Shown here: piece by piece, positions 1-8,190 of the stretch
How the letters are laid out: the number at the start of each line of letters is the position of its first letter
Numbering within the stretch: the stretch's first letter is position 1
Assembly (NCBI GenBank): GCA_946811185.2
Contig: OX328099.1
Location: forward strand, 19,743,859-19,807,858
DNA from: Hippopus hippopus
Taxonomy: Eukaryota > Mollusca > Bivalvia > Cardiida > Cardiidae
Direction: 5' to 3'
Length of the DNA stretch: 64,000 nucleotides
Translations under genes and position numbers: made by a program
The notes under the pieces: generated by a model
Database searches by the model: none
Seen by the model: only the letters and a program-made list of their open reading frames with translations
Told to the model about the DNA's origin: nothing

Positions 1-828
1 GAATTAATCGTAAAAGAGTATCTCGAAACGAGAAAGAATATTCGGGATAATCTAATAGCGGAGAAAATGGGCGAACAACAGCTTCAAACCGATCTTTCAA
101 AGATTTTTAAGCCTATAACGGAAACGCAAAAAGCTGCTGCGAGGGAGATTACTGAGGAACTTAGACCAATTAAAAAAGGTATCGAAAACTTACCACAGGC
201 TATTACCTTTCCAGACTCGTCTATAAAGGCTATTGAAGAAACATTAGATAAAGGAGGAAAAGATCTCGGAGAAGTAGCGAAGGGTTATTTAATGAAACTC
301 GGTGACCCAAACATATCAGATACAAAATTCGGAGTAAGGTATGATAAAAATAGTAATAATTTTAAAATCGGCAGCAAAATGGTAATGTTTGATGAAAATG
401 ATATTATAATTGGTAAAAATGTATATGAGGGTACCCCCGGTCTATGGGAGTTAATCATGTCTAAAAACCCGGATGACAGTATTTATGATGCTGCGGATTA
501 TGATAATTATGCTAGGATTATGGTAAAAACAAATGCTCTTCATGTTGATTACGATTCAACCAAAAGACGACCTAGTGCTAATAAAAGCGATAAATGGAAT
601 AGAATACACAGACCTATTTGGTATAATAGAAAAAAGTATGAAGGAGAGGGTGTCATTGTTATCCCATCTGACCCTAACGCATTAATACAAAGACTAGACC
701 TGTTAATGGCAAGTAAAAAAGCGGGTAACACGGGTGTAAGAAACGAGTTAGTGAGCATTTGTGACGAATTAAAAAGACAAGGCGTTTTAAACGCGGGCTC
801 TTATAAAAATTTAATGTCTATATTATAA
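1..828 (+). CDS. Polinton-like capsid-neighbour protein (DUF8207-like), 5' partial
   Basis: The frame is open from base 1 through a Met at 67 to a stop at 826-828, so at least 275 residues are coded and the true start is probably left of the window. The first part is charged and helical (ETRKNIRDNL, then a segment with FKPITETQKAAAREITEEL). The C-terminal half has a compact domain with the pattern FGVRYD, IGSKM, IIIGKN, GTPGLWELIM and a late YDNYARIMV helix. I recall this pattern from uncharacterised invertebrate proteins now grouped as DUF8207 and usually coded beside Polinton-like capsid genes; that assignment is from memory. Its role is unknown; a virion or assembly role is inferred only from its place in the capsid gene cluster. 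No frameshift or stop is seen. Confidence 0.7.
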   Translation, partial: ELIVKEYLETRKNIRDNLIAEKMGEQQLQTDLSKIFKPITETQKAAAREITEELRPIKKGIENLPQAITFPDSSIKAIEETLDKGGKDLGEVAKGYLMKLGDPNISDTKFGVRYDKNSNNFKIGSKMVMFDENDIIIGKNVYEGTPGLWELIMSKNPDDSIYDAADYDNYARIMVKTNALHVDYDSTKRRPSANKSDKWNRIHRPIWYNRKKYEGEGVIVIPSDPNALIQRLDLLMASKKAGNTGVRNELVSICDELKRQGVLNAGSYKNLMSIL

Positions 829-927
829 ACGCGTTTTATACAGTATAATTTAACCAGATAAATGTACATTTAATCTTTAGTCCATATGGGCAAAAACGAT
901 ATAAAAATTTAATGCCTATATTAAAAA
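829..927 (+). promoter_or_regulatory. Intergenic spacer with the element's shared repeat motif
   Basis: It contains AGATAAATGT (856-865) overlapping the palindrome ATAAATGTACATTTA, followed by a shortened TCCATATGGGCAAAAA. The same order of motifs returns at 3383, 3649 and 3876 and in part near 7917. An AT-rich CCTATATTAAAAA lies directly before the next ATG at 928. A role in transcript ending and starting is inferred, not shown. Confidence 0.45.
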
Positions 928-1275
928 ATGCTCATCTTTAAAAAACACGGATTTGAAAAAAGATATTCGTACGGGGGTTCCGGAATCTTTGATAGTATCG
1001 CTAACTTTTTAGCGAGGCTTTTTACGAGTAGCGCGGTTAAACAAATTGCGAGTTCTGTGGCTAAGGAAGGTGCAAAGAAAGCTTTAGAGATTGGAAAAAG
1101 TGCCGCTGTAGAAGCGGGGAAGAAATTAGTTACGAAAGCTTTGACGCCAAAATCGAAGCAAATTTTACAAAAATATACGCCGCAAAACGTTAGTACATTA
1201 ATAGATGGGAGTGCCATCGCTATTCAAGACTTAGTTAAAAGATTAAACGAGGGAGCGGGCATTAAAACGATTTAA
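928..1275 (+). CDS. Small pVI/pX-like minor virion protein
   Basis: This is a 115-residue basic protein. Residues 1-15 form a short leader rich in K, H, F and Y. A Gly-Gly follows at 16-17, then an amphipathic stretch GIFDSIANFLARLF. The rest is Ala/Lys-rich helix with AKEGAKKALEIGKSAAVEAGKK. A cleavable leader, a Gly-Gly-X site and an amphipathic helix are the layout of adenovirus pVI and of similar small proteins in adintoviruses and Polintons, where the helix disrupts membranes after protease cleavage. Homology is not proven; the call rests on layout and on its place before the capsid gene. The TATATTAAAA motif sits immediately before the ATG. Confidence 0.55.
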   Translation: MLIFKKHGFEKRYSYGGSGIFDSIANFLARLFTSSAVKQIASSVAKEGAKKALEIGKSAAVEAGKKLVTKALTPKSKQILQKYTPQNVSTLIDGSAIAIQDLVKRLNEGAGIKTI

Positions 1276-1296
1276 GAAAATATTTTATTATATAAA

Positions 1297-1644
1297 ATGT
1301 TAAGATTTAATCGTGTAGATTATAAAAAATACGATACTTATTGTATCGATATAGAAGGCGCATCTCTATCCCTAAATGATTGTGAAATCTTAGAAATTAA
1401 TAAAACGAAATACGGTTATAAAAAAGCCGTTGTGAAGTTATCTCCCGAAAAAGTAATCAAGATGAAAGAGATCGAGGAAGAGGTGAATGAATATTTACGA
1501 AAGTGGGGGATACCCGAAATAAAGATTGTATATGGTAATAAAGTTTATCCTAAAATTAATCTCGTGAAAAAACTCATACTTAAAGGCGTGTTTGTTAATA
1601 ACGAAAATAAGTCTTTTCCCCAGCTTTGGCTAGATCTCATTTAA
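1297..1644 (+). CDS. Unknown 115-residue element protein
   Basis: I do not recognise this protein. It starts 21 bases after the previous stop, behind TATTATATAAA, and ends 22 bases before the capsid gene. The N-terminal half looks beta-rich (YDTYCIDIEGASLSLNDCEI). The middle is a charged helix (EKVIKMKEIEEEVNEYLRKW), and the end is basic then aromatic (KSFPQLWLDLI). There is no signal peptide, membrane segment or zinc motif. Tight packing with the minor and major capsid candidates suggests a structural or assembly role, but this is inference only. Confidence 0.6.
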   Translation: MLRFNRVDYKKYDTYCIDIEGASLSLNDCEILEINKTKYGYKKAVVKLSPEKVIKMKEIEEEVNEYLRKWGIPEIKIVYGNKVYPKINLVKKLILKGVFVNNENKSFPQLWLDLI

Positions 1645-1666
1645 AATTATAATCGCTATTATTAAA

Positions 1667-2953
1667 ATGGACATTTTAAAAATTACCGAACCGATTTTAA
1701 GAAATGATAGTATCGCTGAGTATGAACACCATGAGTATGAGCCAATCACCGGTACACACCTTAACAACTCGGGAGGGGATATTAGGATTAATATCGAGAC
1801 CCAAGATATTTTTACTCACCCTAGTGAGAGTTATTTACTTATTGTAGGTGAATTAATAAGAAGTGATACTGGAGCAGTTTACGATGCAAACACTAATATT
1901 TCTTTGACAAACAACGGTCTCATGTACCTTTTTAAAAATATTAAATATCAACTTTCGGGTATGGAGATTGAATCCGTATTGAATCCTGGACACGCTACTA
2001 CGATGATTGGCTTGTTAAAATATCCGGATGATTTTTCTAAATCGCAAGGACTAAATCAATGTTGGTATAAGGATACATCTGATAACGCGGGTGCCGGAAA
2101 CAATGGTTTTATTGTAAGAAGAAATTATATTATTAATGATCCTCTTCCAAGAGGTACCTTTAGCTTCAGAGTTCCATTAAAACATATATTCGGGTTTTGC
2201 GACGATTATGATAAGATAATATACGGGATGAAGCAAACTCTCACATTAACGAGAAATGATGATAATGACGCGGTCTTTAGAGCCGCCGCTGCTCCCGCTG
2301 ATGGTAGAATTAATTTAATTAAAATATCTTGGTATATGCCACACGTGCTACCCGCAGATAGAGAGAAGATGGAACTTTATAAAATTATCGAGAAAAAAGA
2401 GAAAGTACCGGTTGGATACAGAATGAGACAATGCGACTATATCGCGGTTCCTCAGTCAACATCGTTTACATGGAGACTTTCTGTCAAATCATCGCCCGAA
2501 GTGCCACGTTTTATTACTGTAGGCTTTCAGACTGGTAAAAGTGGTACTCAAGAGCAAAACTCAGCCACATTTGATTATAGTAACGTTAAGAATATTTACG
2601 TTACGTTAAATTCCACTAGATACCCCGCTGTCGATTATAATCTTTCGTTTCCCGCTAACCAATTTAGTAGAGCGTATGGCGACGCTTCTCTATTTAGATC
2701 TAAGTTTTATAACATGAACGAAATGGTATCAAATCCTAATATTGCTCCTCCGGATTATAAAACCCTTTATCCTTTGTTTTTGTTCGATGTTTCCAAACAG
2801 AGCGAGAGATTAAAATACTCAGTCACCGATATTCAGATCAAAGCATTTTTTACCGAAAATGTACCCGTAAACACAGAGGCATACGCCGTTATTATTAGTG
2901 ATAGGATAATTAACTTCCAGTCTGATGGAAATAAAATGAGTGTAGTGTATTAA
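1667..2953 (+). CDS. Putative major capsid protein, double jelly-roll type
   Basis: A complete 428-residue frame. It is beta-rich throughout, with N-terminal ILKITEPILRND and C-terminal VPVNTEAYAVIISDRI. I associate both with the capsid-like protein found next to PolB and DUF8207 genes in invertebrate Polinton-like elements. It is shorter than the capsid of classic Polintons and adintoviruses, as I recall those. It has no catalytic motif, signal peptide or membrane helix, as expected of a shell protein. The double jelly-roll fold is inferred and a structure prediction would test it. The gene has no internal stop and starts right after ATTATTAAA, matching its neighbours' start context. Confidence 0.6.
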   Translation: MDILKITEPILRNDSIAEYEHHEYEPITGTHLNNSGGDIRINIETQDIFTHPSESYLLIVGELIRSDTGAVYDANTNISLTNNGLMYLFKNIKYQLSGMEIESVLNPGHATTMIGLLKYPDDFSKSQGLNQCWYKDTSDNAGAGNNGFIVRRNYIINDPLPRGTFSFRVPLKHIFGFCDDYDKIIYGMKQTLTLTRNDDNDAVFRAAAAPADGRINLIKISWYMPHVLPADREKMELYKIIEKKEKVPVGYRMRQCDYIAVPQSTSFTWRLSVKSSPEVPRFITVGFQTGKSGTQEQNSATFDYSNVKNIYVTLNSTRYPAVDYNLSFPANQFSRAYGDASLFRSKFYNMNEMVSNPNIAPPDYKTLYPLFLFDVSKQSERLKYSVTDIQIKAFFTENVPVNTEAYAVIISDRIINFQSDGNKMSVVY

Positions 2954-3014
2954 TTTTCTATATAAAAAATGATAGAAGAATATTTAACTAATTATTTTCT
3001 GTATATCTAAAAAA

Positions 3015-3353
3015 ATGTTAAAGGTTAATGATTTAAAAAGAATTCTTAGAGAAAATAAGGTGGATTTTTACACATACTGGGATAAAAAGCGGTTACTCGA
3101 GTTAGTGAAAGAACATGGGTTGTTACCGGAGGAGGAGCCTAAAGAAGAAAAAATTAAAGACCCTAGGTTTGATAGATTAAAGACAATTAAACAAAACCCT
3201 AAAAAAGTTAGTTTAGAGGATATTATAACCGGTGAAATAAAAATCTTTCCATCGATTTATAAAGCGAGTAAGTTTATAGATCGAAGCCCGCAAACGATTG
3301 AGCATTGGAATGGGAGAGCTTGGGATAATAAATATAAGATTAACATTCTGTAA
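3015..3353 (+). CDS. SAP-NUMOD1 DNA-binding protein
   Basis: A 112-residue protein with two small DNA-binding modules. Residues about 3-36 (LKVNDLKRILRENKVDFYTY, then KKRLLELVKEHGL) fit a SAP helix-extended-loop-helix. Residues about 63-104 (VSLEDIITGEIKIFPSIYKA, then SKFIDRSPQTIEHW) fit NUMOD1, the module that guides homing-type nucleases to DNA. No nuclease domain is attached, so the protein may bind element DNA such as the repeat block just downstream, or act with the HNH domain in the polymerase; both ideas are inference. The ATG at 3015 follows TATATCTAAAAAA. A second ATG at 2969 gives no useful frame. Confidence 0.6.
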   Translation: MLKVNDLKRILRENKVDFYTYWDKKRLLELVKEHGLLPEEEPKEEKIKDPRFDRLKTIKQNPKKVSLEDIITGEIKIFPSIYKASKFIDRSPQTIEHWNGRAWDNKYKINIL

Positions 3354-3356
3354 TTA

Positions 3357-3965
3357 TACATTTATCTGAGTATGGTTTAACCAGATAAATGTACATTTAT
3401 TCTTTTAGTCCATATAGCTATATGGGCAAAAAATACAGAACGAGATAATTCCTTTCAGAGTGGTTAAAAGATGGATGAACGTCTCGACTCGATCGGAATG
3501 AAACGGACTCGATCGGAATGACTCGGATCGATCGGAATGAAACGGACTCGATCGGAATGACTCGGATCGATCGGAACGAAACGGACTCGATCGGAATAAA
3601 ACGGATCGGATTTAAATCTTTTTACATTTATCTAACCATACTTTAACCAGATAAATGTACAATTATTCTTTTAGTCCATATAGCTATATGGACAAAAAAT
3701 ACAGATCGAGATAATTCCTTTCAGAGTGGTTAAAAGATGGATGAACGTCTCGACTCGATCGGAATGAAACGGACTCGATCGGAATGACTCGGATCGATCG
3801 GAACGAAACGGACTCGATCGGAATAAAACGGATCGGATTTAAATCTTTTTACATTTATCTAACCATACTTTAACCAGATAAATGTACATTTATTCTTTTA
3901 GAGCTATATGGGCAAAAAATACAGAACGCTTCAGGGTGGATAAACGTCTCGACTCGATCCGAATA
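3357..3965. repeat. Structured non-coding repeat block of the Polinton-like element
   Basis: There are three direct copies: 3357-3623, 3624-3850 and a shortened one at 3851-3965. Each begins with a hairpin (ACATTTATCT, loop, AGATAAATGT), continues with ATAAATGTACATTTAT and then CCATATAGCTATATGG (a perfect 16-bp palindrome at 3410-3425; one arm base is altered in copy 2 and the left arm is lost in copy 3). It then runs into short tandem units built from GACTCGATCGGAATGAAACG. The second copy has lost about 40 bases of tandem units. The block separates the virion genes from PolB. Candidates are promoter, terminator, replication or packaging region. Confidence 0.75.
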
Positions 3966-4010
3966 TAATAAAAATTAATTTTAATTTAAAAAAAAAATTT
4001 CTTTATTAAA
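3966..4010 (+). promoter_or_regulatory. AT-rich start region of the polymerase gene
   Basis: This is an almost pure A/T stretch ending TTTATTAAA directly before the ATG at 4011. It matches the AT-rich context that abuts the starts at 928, 1297, 1667 and 3015, which suggests a shared promoter type with a very short leader. Confidence 0.4.
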
Positions 4011-7000
4011 ATGGAAGATATTAATTTTCATATATATACCGTACCAGGTTTAAGAAGGTTTGCGAGGTCTAGAGGGATCCGAGGATTTTCTAGGCTTAGA
4101 AGAGCCGAATTAATTGAACGTCTAAGTAATCCTCCGGCTCCTAGCCCCGCTAGTCAATTCCGAGGATTCACAGTAAGAGACTTAAAACGAGAAGCCAAGG
4201 CTATAGGAATCAGGGGATACTCTAGGCTCAGAAGAGCCGGATTAATTAACCGTATACTTAACCGCTCCATTAATCAGGAAGCGCCGATATTAGACTATAG
4301 TATCGATAACGGAGGAGCACCGATATTAGAATCAACACCTTACGTCCCTCCGCCACCTCCAACACCGACTAGAGACTCAATTAACGAGTTGATTAATTAT
4401 TTAGATAACGTCGAAGAAATTCCGAGAAATATATCTCCTAGGTTAAAAGCTTTAAAAGAAAAAATAGATAAGATATATAAAGATAGAGATGAACTAAGTA
4501 TTATAGAAAGACCATCGGCACTAAGAGGATTTGCTATAGAATATGTTATAGAAGGTAAAAAAGGTTATTCACCGGTTGATTTCCTCAAATTAGTGAGAGA
4601 TAAAGTAACCCGTGTTATAAGAGATAAACGACAAACGAAAGTTAAACTCATTATGAATTGTATGATGAGACACTCTATTACCGGCGAATATCGAGAGATG
4701 AATTTTCATTCTGGTTATCCGTTCACTAATTTAGATGGGGATGACGCGTACGAAATATATGATGAAATGGCTGATGAAATATTACGCGCTATAGCGAAGA
4801 CTGAAATGGAAAAAGATTATTGGAGAGTCGTTTACGTAATCGATTTAAGATTATACATGGTATCGCTTAATCTGTTAAGAGGTAGTTCATGGTTTCCAAC
4901 TCCTCCTAAGATAGCGAATACAAAAAGCGTTATTAATCCGAAGAATACGGATGACGATATGTGTTTTGCGTATTGTATTCTTATAGCTTTGAACCCGACA
5001 TTTGTACATCGTGAAAGAATCGAAAGACTAAAACCGTTATTAAGCGCTATTAATATGAAAGGGATCGATTATCCCGTTTCCCTTCGAGATAGAATTAAAT
5101 TTGAAGCCCAAAACCTGAGAATATCGGTATCGATTTACGGATATAATAATTTCGTTTACCCGCTTAGTGTAAGTAAGGAAGTTTATAAAAGAGACCATCA
5201 TGTTAATCTTTTACTTCTCGAGAAGGACGGTAAAAAACATTATTGTTTAATTAAAGACATGAGTAGATTGCTATCTAAACAAATATCTAATCATAACAGT
5301 AGAATATATATTTGCGAAAGATGTTTAAATCATTTTCAAAAGGAAGAAACTTTAAAGAAACATTTAGAGTATTGCAACGAAAAAGATGCTTGTAGAATAG
5401 ACTTACCCGAAAATGGAACCGAGATATCTTTTCAGAATTTTTATAAACGAGAAAGACATCCTTTCGTGATTTATGCGGATATGGAGTCTACGTTAGAAAA
5501 GAAAAACGAAAATAAAGGTAACACCACGAGGGTAATTAATGCGCATAACATTTCGGGATATTGTTTTTACGTTAAATCGCTTTACGAAGATGTTTACCGT
5601 TCGAGGGTTTTCCAATATTCCGGCGAAAATGCGGCTAAGAAATTCGTAGAGGATTTAGAAAATGTTATAAGAGAAATAGATAGGATACCGATGAGGGAAA
5701 TGATTTATAATGTTAAGGATAGAAGAGAGTTTGATAAAGCGGTAAATTGTTGGATATGCGGAGAGGAATTAGGAGATAAAAAAGTAAGAGATCATTGTCA
5801 TTTTACTGGAAAGTTTAGAGGAGCCGCGCACAATGCGTGTAATTTAAAATATAGAAGACCTACTTTTACTCCCGTATTCTTTCATAACTTTAGTAAGTAT
5901 GATGCTCATTTAATCATAAAGGATTTAATGAGTAATCCTGGTGAGATGAATTGTATACCGACAAACAGGGAAACGTATATAAGCGTGTCTAAAAAGGTAA
6001 CGATAGAATACATGTTTAAAGGGAGGAAGAAAACTAAAACGCATGAGATTAGATTCCTCGATAGTTTAAAATTTCTAAACGATAGTTTAGACAATTTAAC
6101 TAGTAATCTAACTAAGGAAGAAAAGACTAATCTCACGAGATATTTCGAGGAAAAGTTCGAATTGGTCTCACAAAAGGGTATATTCCCGTACGAATGGTTT
6201 GATAACCTTAGTAAATTAGGGGAAACGAAGTTACCTGAGCGAAGAGCATTTTACTCGAAGCTTAGATGTAGTGGAATTAGTAAGGAGGATTATCAACACG
6301 CTAAAAATGTATGGAAAACATTCGACATGAAAACTTTTAAAGATTATCACGATTTATATAATATGACTGACGTTTTATTGTTAGCGGATGTCTTCGAGAA
6401 TTTCAGGAACGTTTGCTTCGATAATTACGGGTTAGACCCACCTTGGTTTTATACAGCGCCGGGATTAGCTTGGGAGGCGATGTTAAAAACTACTAAGGTA
6501 AAATTAGAATTATTATCAGACCCTGACGCGATTTTATTTATCGAAAACGGAATAAGAGGGGGTGTCTCAACTATTTTTAAACGATATGCGAGAGCGAATA
6601 ATAAATATATGGGTGAGAAATATAACCCGAGTGAGCTATCTAAATTTATTACTTATTTAGATGCGAATAATCTCTATGGTTGGGCGATGTCTCAAAAACT
6701 TCCTACTGGTAATTTTAAATGGATGGATGATTTAGAAAATTGGAGGGATCAGCCATGTATATTAGAGGTTGATTTAGAATACCCTAAGGGATTACACGAC
6801 TGGCACAATGATTTCCCCTTAGCTCCCGAAAGATTAAAGGTCGGTAAGGTTGAGAAACTTATACCTAATTTATACGATAAAAATAAATATATACTACATC
6901 GAGAAAATTTAAAGTTATATTTAAGTATGGGTCTAAGAATTAAAAAGATTCATAGAGGGTTAACCTTTGATGAGAGTGAATGGTTAAAACCTTATATCGA

Positions 7001-7835
7001 TAAAAATACTAACTTAAGAGCGAAAGCTAAAACTAAGTTCGAAAAGGATTTCTTTAAACTTATGAATAATTCCGTATTTGGTAAGACTATGGAAAATATT
7101 AGGAATAGAGTAGATATAAAATTAGTTAGTACCAGGAAAAAAGCGGAAAAATTAGTCGCTAAACCGAATTATTACGATATAACTATCCTCGATGAAAATT
7201 TATGTATAATTCAAATGAAAAAACGACGTTTATATTTTAATAAGCCTATTTACGTAGGGATGTGTATTTTAGATTTAAGTAAGATATTAATGTATAACTT
7301 CCATTATAATTATATTAAAGATAAATATAACGAAAAAGTTAAACTTCTTTTCACTGATACAGATAGCTTAATGTACGAAATAGAAACGGAAGATTTTTAT
7401 AAAGATATTAACGGTGATGTTAAAGATTGGTTTGATACGAGCGAATATCCGCCTGATCATCCTTCGGGCATTCCTACGGGATTAAATAAGAAAGTTCTAG
7501 GCATGTTTAAAGATGAGACAAATGGTAAGAATATCGAGGAGTTTGTGGGTCTCAGGTCTAAACTATACTCTTATAAAACGTGTGAGGATGAAAGTAAGAA
7601 ATGTAAGGGAATAAAGAAGGGTGTAGTAGAAGCATTTATTAAACATGATCACTATAAAGAGTGTTTGTTCGAAAAGAAGACGCATTTAAGGAAAATGGTA
7701 GTTATTAGGAGTCATAAGCATGAGTTGTATACCGAAGAGATTAATAAAATCGCATTAAGCGGGGATGATGATAAACGTTATATTCTAGAGAATAATATCG
7801 ATACGTTAGCATGGGGACATTTTCGAGCGTGTTAA
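4011..7835 (+). CDS. Protein-primed family B DNA polymerase with SAP, C2H2 and HNH modules
   Basis: A complete 1,274-residue replicative polymerase. The N-terminus has two similar SAP-like repeats (about residues 5-40 and 50-86, each with SRLRRA). A C2H2 finger starts at C435. The 3'-5' exonuclease shows Exo I D490-x-E492, Exo II N626 to D631 and Exo III Y783 to D787. Between Exo I and II lies an HNH/endonuclease VII-like insertion with C580, C583, DHCH around H595 and H597, H607 and C610. The polymerase palm has motif A at D884 (DANNLYGWAMS), motif B at N1020-S1021 (NNSVFG) and motif C DTDS at D1116 and D1118. All key residues are present, so the enzyme may be active. The layout fits protein-primed PolB of Polintons and related viruses. 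Confidence 0.93.
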   Translation: MEDINFHIYTVPGLRRFARSRGIRGFSRLRRAELIERLSNPPAPSPASQFRGFTVRDLKREAKAIGIRGYSRLRRAGLINRILNRSINQEAPILDYSIDNGGAPILESTPYVPPPPPTPTRDSINELINYLDNVEEIPRNISPRLKALKEKIDKIYKDRDELSIIERPSALRGFAIEYVIEGKKGYSPVDFLKLVRDKVTRVIRDKRQTKVKLIMNCMMRHSITGEYREMNFHSGYPFTNLDGDDAYEIYDEMADEILRAIAKTEMEKDYWRVVYVIDLRLYMVSLNLLRGSSWFPTPPKIANTKSVINPKNTDDDMCFAYCILIALNPTFVHRERIERLKPLLSAINMKGIDYPVSLRDRIKFEAQNLRISVSIYGYNNFVYPLSVSKEVYKRDHHVNLLLLEKDGKKHYCLIKDMSRLLSKQISNHNSRIYICERCLNHFQKEETLKKHLEYCNEKDACRIDLPENGTEISFQNFYKRERHPFVIYADMESTLEKKNENKGNTTRVINAHNISGYCFYVKSLYEDVYRSRVFQYSGENAAKKFVEDLENVIREIDRIPMREMIYNVKDRREFDKAVNCWICGEELGDKKVRDHCHFTGKFRGAAHNACNLKYRRPTFTPVFFHNFSKYDAHLIIKDLMSNPGEMNCIPTNRETYISVSKKVTIEYMFKGRKKTKTHEIRFLDSLKFLNDSLDNLTSNLTKEEKTNLTRYFEEKFELVSQKGIFPYEWFDNLSKLGETKLPERRAFYSKLRCSGISKEDYQHAKNVWKTFDMKTFKDYHDLYNMTDVLLLADVFENFRNVCFDNYGLDPPWFYTAPGLAWEAMLKTTKVKLELLSDPDAILFIENGIRGGVSTIFKRYARANNKYMGEKYNPSELSKFITYLDANNLYGWAMSQKLPTGNFKWMDDLENWRDQPCILEVDLEYPKGLHDWHNDFPLAPERLKVGKVEKLIPNLYDKNKYILHRENLKLYLSMGLRIKKIHRGLTFDESEWLKPYIDKNTNLRAKAKTKFEKDFFKLMNNSVFGKTMENIRNRVDIKLVSTRKKAEKLVAKPNYYDITILDENLCIIQMKKRRLYFNKPIYVGMCILDLSKILMYNFHYNYIKDKYNEKVKLLFTDTDSLMYEIETEDFYKDINGDVKDWFDTSEYPPDHPSGIPTGLNKKVLGMFKDETNGKNIEEFVGLRSKLYSYKTCEDESKKCKGIKKGVVEAFIKHDHYKECLFEKKTHLRKMVVIRSHKHELYTEEINKIALSGDDDKRYILENNIDTLAWGHFRAC

Positions 7836-7845
7836 GAATTAAGAC

Positions 7846-7873
7846 GGAAAAGCGTTTCCTGAAACGCGTTTTG
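7846..7873 (+). terminator. Hairpin after the polymerase gene
   Basis: AAAAGCGTTT and AAACGCGTTTT face each other across a few bases just past the PolB stop. A trace of the same word (AAACGCGTTTTA) follows the first gene at 829. It may mark a transcript end; this is inferred from position and structure only. Confidence 0.35.
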
Positions 7874-8190
7874 TGGTCGATTTGACCTGCTAACTCGTTT
7901 TATAAAAAGCCGAAAAAATGTACATATAGCTATATGGGCTAATTTTGGGGTGGTTTTTAACCATATTTTGACCACATAAAAATTTTTTTTGGAACGGGAT
8001 GAGATAAACGATGCTTGTGTGGTTAAGTCGTTGAGATGGTTAAAAGGTTAAGAATTAGGACGGGGTAGGACGGGGTTAAGAATTAGGACGGGGTTAAGAA
8101 TTAGGACGGGGTTAAGAATTAGGACGGGGTTAAGAATTAAGAGGACAGGAAAGGGACGGGATGGGCTCGAAAAAGCGTCTGTCCCAGCTC
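7874..8190. repeat. Right flank of the element with a 19-bp tandem repeat
   Basis: It starts with a partial copy of the CATATAGCTATATGGGC motif (near 7925) and a TGGTTTTTAACCATATTTTGACC stretch. At about 8046-8142 it becomes a tandem array of GGTTAAGAATTAGGACGGG with five full or partial units. The character of the DNA changes after about 8190, which I take as the approximate right edge of the element. The terminal inverted repeat cannot be confirmed because the left end is outside the window. Confidence 0.55.

Noticed and set aside
2961..3015. Second start at 2969 upstream of the SAP-NUMOD1 gene
   Set aside because: The ATG after TATATAAAAA opens only a very short frame; the frame from 3015 carries the domains.
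5906..6136. 76-residue - strand frame inside the polymerase gene
   Set aside because: It is a shadow of the PolB frame, with no start context or family features.
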